5,140 bases of DNA. Origin: Planctomycetota bacterium. GTDB taxonomy: Bacteria > Planctomycetota > UBA1135 > GCA-002686595. Below the pieces are notes generated by a model, which saw only the letters and a program-made list of their open reading frames with translations, ran no database searches and had not been told where the DNA came from. The stretch spans positions 1 through 5,140 of the forward strand of contig SCVU01000257.1 of assembly GCA_004296785.1 (NCBI GenBank), written 5' to 3'. The stretch's first letter is position 1; the number at the start of each line of letters is the position of its first letter. Of the stretch, positions 1 to 4,201 are shown in pieces. A program made the translations under genes and the position numbers.

Positions 1-15
1 CTCGGCGAGAACGAC

Positions 16-21
16 TAGACT
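16..21 (+). promoter_or_regulatory. Possible -10 hexamer (TAGACT) of the first propeller gene
   Basis: TAGACT lies 7 nt before the GTG at 29, so a transcript would begin at or next to the start codon (leaderless). The downstream paralogue has a comparable TAGAGT at 1173. No -35 can be assessed because the window begins here. This is a weak call from a six-base match. Confidence 0.25.
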
Positions 22-28
22 CGTCGAC

Positions 29-1132
29 GTGTCGCTCGCACTGCTCGCAGCCGCGCTGTGGTCGTTCCAACAGCCCGCGCCAGTCGCGGCGCCGAGTTGG
101 CTTCCGCATCTCGCGCCGCCCGTGCAGCTCCACGCCGACGGCGTGCCGCTCGACGTGGTGGAGTTCCACGGTCACGCGGCCCCGCTGCTCGCCGACATCA
201 GCGGCGACGGCTTGCCCGAACTGCTCGTGGGCGTGGCGCGCGGTCAGATCGCGCGCTACACGAACCTCGGCACGCGCGCCGCGCCGCGCTGGTCGTTCGA
301 CGGACTGCTCGAGGTGAAGGGACAGCCGGTCAAGGTCGAGTCCGCCTCCAGCGGCGGGATCAGCCTGGATCTCGCCGACCTCGATGGCGACGGCGACGGC
401 GACCTCGTCGTCGCGAGCTCCGACGGCCTCGTGCACTGGCTCGAGGGCTACACGAAGCAGCGCTTCGCGATGCTGCAGCCGCTGCGCGACAAGAGCCGGC
501 TGCCGCTGCGCCTGGGCCGCTACTACCACTACGGCAAGTTGGATTGGGAGGTCGACGAGAAGAATCCCTACGACGCGCTCCGCGGCATCTCGGCGAGCGC
601 GGTCGACTGGGACGCCGACGGCGATCTCGACCTGCTGCTCGGCGCGAGCGAGGGCCGCGTCGTGCTGCGCATCAACGAAGGCAGGTCGAAGCGCTACTCG
701 TTCGCGAACAAGAGCGTCGCGATCGAGGTCGCGGGTGCGCCGTTCGAAGTGCCGGGCGGGCAGGCGCGGCCGATTGCGGTGGACTGGGACGGCGACGGGC
801 TCTTCGACGTGCTGTCGGGCAGCGCGGACGGCGCGGTGCACGCGTGGCGCAACGTCGGCGAAGTGGGCGTGCCGCGGTTCGCCGAAGCGACGCGGATCCT
901 CGATTCGGCGAAGGATCGCGCCGCACGCGCGGCGCAAGAGCAGGGCGGCACGCCGACGCCGAGCGGGCCGTTCCAGTCGGCGCGGCTGCACGCGTGCGAC
1001 TACGACGGCGACGGCGATCTCGATCTGCTCCTCGGCGACGCGCAGCACGGCGAGCCGCCGCCGGGGTCGGAGAAGAAGGTGCTCGTGCGCGGGCACGTGT
1101 GGCTGCTGCGGCGCGAACCGGTCGCGAAGTGA
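29..1132 (+). CDS. Exported FG-GAP/VCBS repeat beta-propeller protein (Ser-type paralogue)
   Basis: A 367-residue protein of unknown function, probably exported. Residues 3-13 are hydrophobic, followed by a Pro/Ala stretch like a signal-peptide cleavage zone, although the n-region has no Lys/Arg. Five Asp-rich repeats of the FG-GAP/VCBS type (D-x-D-x-D-G-x-x-D calcium loops) begin near residues 56, 117, 193, 252 and 324. This is the pattern of a calcium-binding propeller-like fold. The protein ends VWLLRREPVAK, nearly identical to the next gene's product. The GTG start has no Shine-Dalgarno, and the frame stays open to the window edge. However, the N-terminus MSLA matches MSIA of the paralogue, whose start is well supported, so GTG 29 is favoured. 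Where the paralogue carries Sec108, Cys109 and Cys131, this protein has Ser107, Ser108 and Ser130. Its only Cys is residue 323 (H-A-C-D-Y-D), shared with the paralogue. The fold assignment is firm; the function is not known. Confidence 0.88.
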   Translation: MSLALLAAALWSFQQPAPVAAPSWLPHLAPPVQLHADGVPLDVVEFHGHAAPLLADISGDGLPELLVGVARGQIARYTNLGTRAAPRWSFDGLLEVKGQPVKVESASSGGISLDLADLDGDGDGDLVVASSDGLVHWLEGYTKQRFAMLQPLRDKSRLPLRLGRYYHYGKLDWEVDEKNPYDALRGISASAVDWDADGDLDLLLGASEGRVVLRINEGRSKRYSFANKSVAIEVAGAPFEVPGGQARPIAVDWDGDGLFDVLSGSADGAVHAWRNVGEVGVPRFAEATRILDSAKDRAARAAQEQGGTPTPSGPFQSARLHACDYDGDGDLDLLLGDAQHGEPPPGSEKKVLVRGHVWLLRREPVAK

Positions 1133-1159
1133 CTCTGGCCGCGGGCGCGTAGCTGAGCG

Positions 1160-1170
1160 CGGGGACCCCG
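1160..1170. repeat. Short palindrome CGGGG-A-CCCCG upstream of the second propeller gene
   Basis: A perfect 5-bp inverted repeat around a single A lies in the 85-nt gap between the two propeller genes. It ends 2 nt before the TAGAGT hexamer. It could be an operator-like site, or chance in GC-rich DNA. No T-run follows, so it is not a convincing terminator. Confidence 0.3.
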
Positions 1171-1172
1171 GA

Positions 1173-1178
1173 TAGAGT
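1173..1178 (+). promoter_or_regulatory. Possible -10 hexamer (TAGAGT) of the selenoprotein-type gene
   Basis: TAGAGT would start transcription near 1185 and give a leader of about 33 nt that includes the strong ribosome binding site. No convincing -35 is visible 16-18 nt upstream. The hexamer also contains an in-frame TAG (1173-1175), which limits how far upstream the downstream CDS could start. Confidence 0.3.
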
Positions 1179-1202
1179 CGAACGCGGTTCGTCCGCCCGC
1201 TC

Positions 1203-1210
1203 GAGGAGGT
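1203..1210 (+). promoter_or_regulatory. Strong Shine-Dalgarno GAGGAGGT that fixes the GTG start at 1218
   Basis: GAGGAGGT is a near-perfect complement of the 16S rRNA 3' end, 7 nt before GTG 1218. With the in-frame TAG at 1173-1175 and no other usable start between them, it fixes the start of the second propeller gene. It also makes the MSLA/MSIA start correspondence with the first gene credible. Confidence 0.85.
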
Positions 1211-1217
1211 TTCCGCC

Positions 1218-2291
1218 GTGTCGATCGCGTTCGTCACCGCAACGCTCATCGCGATTCAGCAACCCGCGCTCGACGCGCCGGGACCGCTTTTCATCGCACC
1301 CCTCGCGTCGCCCGTCCGCATCGAGGCCGACGGTGCACCGATCGATGTCGGCGCGGACATCGCGCACGCCGGTCCGCTGCTCGCCGACATCACCGGCGAC
1401 GGAACGCCGGAGCTGCTCGTCGGCACATTCCGCGGCGTGATTCACGTCTACTCGAACAGCGGGACGCGCGCACAGCCCAAGTGGGAGTCGGAAGGCTTGC
1501 TACAGGCCGAGGGAGAGGACGTCCGCATCCACAACTGGTGATGCATCGGATTGAGTCCGCAGGTTGCGGACTTCGACGCCGACGGACGGCTCGATCTGAT
1601 CACCGGTTGCTTCGAAGGCGGCGCGTACCTGCTGCGCGGGCTCGTCGATCACGAGTTCGCGAAGCCGGCGGCATTGCTCGACCGCGACGGCGACGTGCTG
1701 CGGATGGGGCACTACTGGGACTACGACAAGGACACGTGGACGGACACGGCGAAGAGCAACATGGCGCATGAGCTCGGGATCGCGGCGACGCCGGTCGACT
1801 GGGACGGCGACGGCGACCTCGATCTCTTGCTCGGCGCGAACGGCGGTCGCGTTGCGCTGCGCAAGAACCTCGGCGACGCGAGGAAGGCGGTGTGGGATCC
1901 GCAGAACACGCCGCTCGATCTGGCCGGTCGGATGTGGACCGTGCCGAACGGCCATGCGATGCCCGTGATCGCCGACTGGGACGGCGACGGCAAGTTCGAC
2001 GTGCTGTCGGCCAATGAGAAGGGCGCCGTGTTCTGGTGGCGCAACGTCGGTGCGCCCAAGTCGCCGAAGTTCGACGCGATCGCGACGATCTTGGATCCGG
2101 TGGAGCGACGCAGCGCAACGATGCGTGGTCCCGGCGAGCGAGCGCAGGCCCACGCGTGCGACTACGACGGTGACGGCGATCTCGATCTGCTGATCGGCGA
2201 CTATTCGCGCATCGAGGCGCCCGGCACCGAGAGCGGCCGCGAGTACCACGGCTTCGTGTGGTTGCTGCGCCGCGAGCCGGTCGCGAAATGA
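1218..2291 (+). CDS. Probable selenoprotein: exported FG-GAP/VCBS propeller protein with in-frame TGA (Sec108)
   Basis: I read this as one 357-residue protein, not two ORFs. The frame of GTG 1218 meets a single TGA at 1539-1541 (codon 108) and then continues in the same frame, without any shift, to TGA 2289-2291. Both halves align with the upstream paralogue over its full length. Repeat loops begin near residues 57 (before the TGA) and 118, 194, 253 and 315 (after it). Residues 3-13 form a hydrophobic, export-type N-terminus without basic residues. The recoded site reads N-W-U-C-I-G-L-S-P, a vicinal Sec-Cys pair just before the second calcium loop; Cys131 follows that loop. A SECIS-like hairpin lies at 1553-1573. 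The start is set by GAGGAGGT. Function is unknown; a redox or metal-binding site on a propeller is an inference. The alternative is a recent nonsense mutation (TGC or TGT to TGA), which would make it a pseudogene. The hairpin and the matching loss of all three Cys/Sec positions in the paralogue favour selenocysteine. Confidence 0.72.
1539..1541 (+). other. In-frame TGA, candidate selenocysteine codon (residue 108)
   Basis: The codon lies between TGG (Trp107) and TGC (Cys109), in the frame that is open from 1218 to 2291. The equivalent codon in the paralogue at 29-1132 encodes Ser107. TGA also ends the genes finishing at 1132, 2291 and 4161, so TGA is not reassigned throughout this genome; recoding here would have to be site-specific. 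One base change separates TGA from TGC or TGT. Confidence 0.7.
1553..1573 (+). promoter_or_regulatory. SECIS-like hairpin immediately downstream of the in-frame TGA
   Basis: GTCCGC (1555-1560) pairs perfectly with GCGGAC (1566-1571). A1554-T1572 and a G1553-T1573 wobble extend the stem to 8 bp. The loop is AGGTT (1561-1565), with G at its second position. It begins 19 nt after the TGA, inside the distance expected for bacterial SECIS elements (apical loop roughly 16-37 nt from the UGA). The loop resembles AGGUCU of the E. coli fdhF SECIS, the site bound by SelB. The same region of the Ser-type paralogue (around 360-385) does not form this hairpin. The identification rests on reading by eye; no covariance or folding run was possible. 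Confidence 0.65.
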
Positions 2292-2297
2292 GCTCGT

Positions 2298-2323
2298 CGC
2301 GCCGCATGTTTTGGCGCGGCGCG
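2298..2323 (+). terminator. GC-rich hairpin after the propeller gene pair, possible terminator
   Basis: CGCGCCGC (2298-2305) and GCGGCGCG (2316-2323) form a perfect 8-bp stem around a 10-nt loop, starting 7 nt after the stop codon at 2291. No T-run follows, so intrinsic termination is uncertain. The 3' arm overlaps the promoter of the next gene. Confidence 0.35.
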
Positions 2324-2339
2324 CCGCACCCGCTATCCT
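2311..2339 (+). promoter_or_regulatory. Sigma-70-type promoter TTGGCG-17-TATCCT
   Basis: TTGGCG (2311-2316) and TATCCT (2334-2339) are separated by exactly 17 nt. This is the best two-box promoter in the window. Transcription would begin near 2346, giving a leader of about 39 nt before ATG 2385. The spacer begins with most of a 12-bp perfect palindrome, GCGGCGCGCCGC (2316-2327), which could serve as an operator. Confidence 0.5.
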
Positions 2340-2348
2340 CGGCAGTTG

Positions 2349-2365
2349 CCCGGCTCCCCGCCGGG
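2349..2365 (+). other. Hairpin in the 5' leader of the receiver-GGDEF gene
   Basis: CCCGGC (2349-2354) and GCCGGG (2360-2365) form a perfect all-GC 6-bp stem around the loop TCCCC. It lies between the predicted transcription start (about 2346) and ATG 2385. It might stabilise the mRNA or modulate initiation; no known riboswitch was recognised. Confidence 0.4.
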
Positions 2366-2384
2366 ACCTACCGTGAAGAGCAAC

Positions 2385-3311
2385 ATGGGTGATGGCTTGC
2401 GCACGATCCGTCTGGTGACCGGCGACGAGGCACTCTACGCGACCGCGCGCGCCGCGGTCAGCAGCCTCGAAGGCTACGAGCTCTCGCTCGCGCCGACCGC
2501 CGACGACCTGTTGAAGCACCCGCCGGGCGCCGGCGACGTGATCCTGCTCGACGCGCAGCAGTCGCGGCAGAACGTCTACGAGCTGTGTCGCAAGCTCGCG
2601 GGCCAGACGCGCTGCCGCACGTTCGTCGTCGTCGACGAGGAGAACAAGCTCGCCGATCCGATCGCGCTGTTCTGCGGCGCGTCGGGCACGCTGTCGAAGC
2701 CGCTGTCGGCGCAGAAGATCCGCGCGGTGCTCGCGCAGGTGCCCGCGCAGAAGAGCTTGCCGAAGGAGCAGCGCGAGGACGTGCGGATGCCGCAGCTGCC
2801 GGCGCGACTGCTCGAGGATCTGATGGGGACGTCGAGCTCGCCGCTGGTCGCGGCGCTCTCCGATCCCGAGACGCAGCTGTACAACTACGAGTTCCTCACG
2901 TTCAAGCTCGACGAGGAGTTCAAGCGGGCGAAGCGCTTCGGCATGCCGCTGACCTGCGTGATGCTCGGCTTCGAAGGGCAGGCGGCGCGCGACACGCTGA
3001 ACACGCTCGGCGGGATCTTCCTCGGCGCGGCGCGCGACACGGACATCCTCGGTCGCTTCGACGAGAGCTCGTTCCTGTTCCTGCTGACGAACACGGGGCC
3101 CGATGGGGCGTCGGTGATGGCGCGGCGGATCTCGCAGATGGTGGCGGAGCGGCGGCTGAAGGATCTGGTCGGCGATCCGCTGCAGCTTTCGGTCGGCATC
3201 GCGACGTACCCGCACCCGGCCGTGCACAAGCGCGAAGACATGTACGCGCGCGCCCGCGAGGCGTACTTCAAGGCGCGGGCTGAGGGCGGCGGGCTCGTGC
3301 TCGCGCGCTAG
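2385..3311 (+). CDS. Degenerate receiver-GGDEF (PleD-like) protein
   Basis: A 308-residue cytoplasmic protein without an evident signal peptide or membrane segment. Residues 7-118 look like a response-regulator receiver domain: D-V-I-L-L-D56 at the phospho-acceptor position, F-V-V-V-D in place of the usual strand-4 Thr/Ser, and L-S-K105-P at the conserved Lys. A linker (119-155) leads to a GGDEF-type domain at about 158-307: D-P-E-T-Q-L-Y-N (160-167), G-R-F-D-E-S-S-F (223-230) and L-S-V-G-I-A (268-273). The signature is FDESSF where active diguanylate cyclases have YGG(D/E)EF, and the metal-binding Asp near residue 195 is missing, so c-di-GMP synthesis is unlikely. A role as a phospho- or nucleotide-responsive binding protein is inferred. 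In-frame GTG 2373 and TTG 2346 are alternative starts. TTG would sit on the predicted transcription start, and ATG 2385 has a weak GAAGAG upstream. The gene has its own promoter, so it is probably not co-transcribed with the propeller genes. Confidence 0.82.
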   Translation: MGDGLRTIRLVTGDEALYATARAAVSSLEGYELSLAPTADDLLKHPPGAGDVILLDAQQSRQNVYELCRKLAGQTRCRTFVVVDEENKLADPIALFCGASGTLSKPLSAQKIRAVLAQVPAQKSLPKEQREDVRMPQLPARLLEDLMGTSSSPLVAALSDPETQLYNYEFLTFKLDEEFKRAKRFGMPLTCVMLGFEGQAARDTLNTLGGIFLGAARDTDILGRFDESSFLFLLTNTGPDGASVMARRISQMVAERRLKDLVGDPLQLSVGIATYPHPAVHKREDMYARAREAYFKARAEGGGLVLAR

Positions 3312-3323
3312 GTGCCTGGCACC
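3311..3323. repeat. Perfect palindrome GGTGCC-T-GGCACC at the end of the GGDEF gene
   Basis: A 13-nt perfect inverted repeat begins on the last base of the TAG stop codon. The one-base centre makes an RNA hairpin poor, so it looks more like a DNA-binding site or a unit of a dispersed palindromic repeat. I see only one copy in this window. The rest of the 130-nt gap to ATG 3442 contains a weak hairpin (TCGCT-CGGA-AGCGA, 3339-3352) and a possible -10. Confidence 0.4.
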
Positions 3324-3390
3324 GTACACGCGCGCGGCTCGCTCGGAAGCGAACGCCCACTCCGCGCGTCGTACAGAACCACAACACACG

Positions 3391-3396
3391 TACGCT
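3391..3396 (+). promoter_or_regulatory. Possible -10 hexamer (TACGCT) of the FHA-like gene
   Basis: TACGCT would start transcription at about 3403, where an in-frame GTG lies. This allows either a leaderless start at 3403 or a leader of about 39 nt before ATG 3442. There is no clear -35. Weak single-box evidence. Confidence 0.25.
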
Positions 3397-3441
3397 GGCT
3401 GCGTGCGTAGGGTCGGCGCGTGGTTCGGCAGACCCGCCGTC

Positions 3442-4161
3442 ATGATCGAGCTCGACTCAGCAACGCTTTCCCTTCGTCAGCCCACGGTGAGCACGCATTC
3501 GGCCCTACTCGGCGTCGACGAAGCCGGTCAGCACCTGCTCGCCTGCGGCAATGAGCTCGTCCTCGGCCACGCGCGCGGCCGCGACATCGATCTCCCGTTC
3601 CTCGCGAACCTCCCGCCGCGCCACGCGTGCTTCCAACTCCGCCAGTCGTTCCTCGGCGGCGCCGAGTGGCATATCGTCCCGCTCTCGGACGAACCGGTGC
3701 TGCGCAACGGCCGCGCGGTCGAGCGCCGCGGCGCGCAGCTGCGCGACCACGATCACCTCGAGCTCGCGACGAACCTCGAGCTCTCGTTCCACCTGCCCGA
3801 TCCGTCGACCTCCTCGGCGCTGCTCATCGTCCGCCGCGGCCCCGACTGCGCCGGCGCGAACCGCCTGCTGCTCGTCGCGCCCGGCCCCGGCGGCCGCGTC
3901 CGCGTCGGCGCGACGCCGCAGCGCCACGTGCGCGTCCCGAATCTGCGCGGCGACTGCGCGCTCGCGTGGAACGGCGAGGAGCTCGAGCTCGCGTCGGAGC
4001 TCGGCATCGCGCTGCGCGGCGCCGAACGCCTGCAGGAAGCGCGCGCGCAGTGCGCGCTGCCGTTCCCGCCGCGCGCGCGCACCGACCTCGCGCTCGGCGC
4101 GAGCGCCGGCGCGCAACCGGCGCTGTGGCTGACGCTGGAGCCGCTGCTGCACGACGAGTGA
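3442..4161 (+). CDS. FHA-like protein with a second, more degenerate FHA-like half
   Basis: A 239-residue soluble protein. FHA domains bind phosphothreonine peptides. Residues 30-118 follow the FHA strand order: L-G-H-A-R-G-R-D-I-D-L-P (41-52), P-R-H-A (59-62), a strand around W76, N-G (89-90) and L-R-D-H-D-H-L-E-L (100-108). The usual G-R Arg is His43, and the usual Ser three residues before the conserved His is Pro58, so classical phosphothreonine binding is doubtful. Residues 141-233 resemble another FHA-like sandwich (R-V-R-V-G 152-156, V-P-N-L 165-168, W-N-G 176-178, final strand L-W-L-T-L 228-232); this is inference. The kinase gene starts 40 nt after its stop, which suggests a shared signalling role. 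An in-frame GTG at 3403 would add 13 residues. ATG 3442 is preferred because the added residues do not look FHA-like, but neither start has a good Shine-Dalgarno. Confidence 0.72.
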   Translation: MIELDSATLSLRQPTVSTHSALLGVDEAGQHLLACGNELVLGHARGRDIDLPFLANLPPRHACFQLRQSFLGGAEWHIVPLSDEPVLRNGRAVERRGAQLRDHDHLELATNLELSFHLPDPSTSSALLIVRRGPDCAGANRLLLVAPGPGGRVRVGATPQRHVRVPNLRGDCALAWNGEELELASELGIALRGAERLQEARAQCALPFPPRARTDLALGASAGAQPALWLTLEPLLHDE

Positions 4162-4182
4162 AGGCGCACCGGCGCTGGGCCG

Positions 4183-4188
4183 TATACT
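4183..4188 (+). promoter_or_regulatory. -10 hexamer TATACT just before the kinase gene
   Basis: TATACT is a five-of-six match to the -10 consensus, lying 13 nt before ATG 4202. It predicts a transcript starting near 4195 with a leader of only about 7 nt. No -35 and no Shine-Dalgarno are visible, so initiation would be nearly leaderless. Confidence 0.4.
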
Positions 4189-4201
4189 GCTGCTGCGGCC
4201 G

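Noticed and set aside
1..18. Possible end of an upstream gene (L-G-E-N-D-stop at TAG 16-18)
   Set aside because: Five GC-ending codons look plausible, but this is too little to support a gene, and the frame of the propeller gene is also open to the window edge.
1539..1571. Two separate genes (1218-1541 and a TTG start at 1551), or a simple pseudogene
   Set aside because: Both parts are in the same frame and together match the full-length paralogue. TTG 1551 has no RBS and would leave an exported protein without its N-terminus. A nonsense pseudogene is not excluded, but it does not explain the hairpin position or the adjacent Cys.
1131..2291. Genome-wide reassignment of TGA (for example to Trp)
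   Set aside because: TGA ends the genes at 1132, 2291 and 4161 exactly where the protein families should end, and Trp is encoded by TGG throughout.
1500..3443. 647-aa open frame on the minus strand
   Set aside because: It lies antisense to the Sec-type propeller and the GGDEF gene, both with clear domains. Its translation is Arg/His/Ala-rich low-complexity sequence, as expected of a shadow frame in GC-rich DNA.
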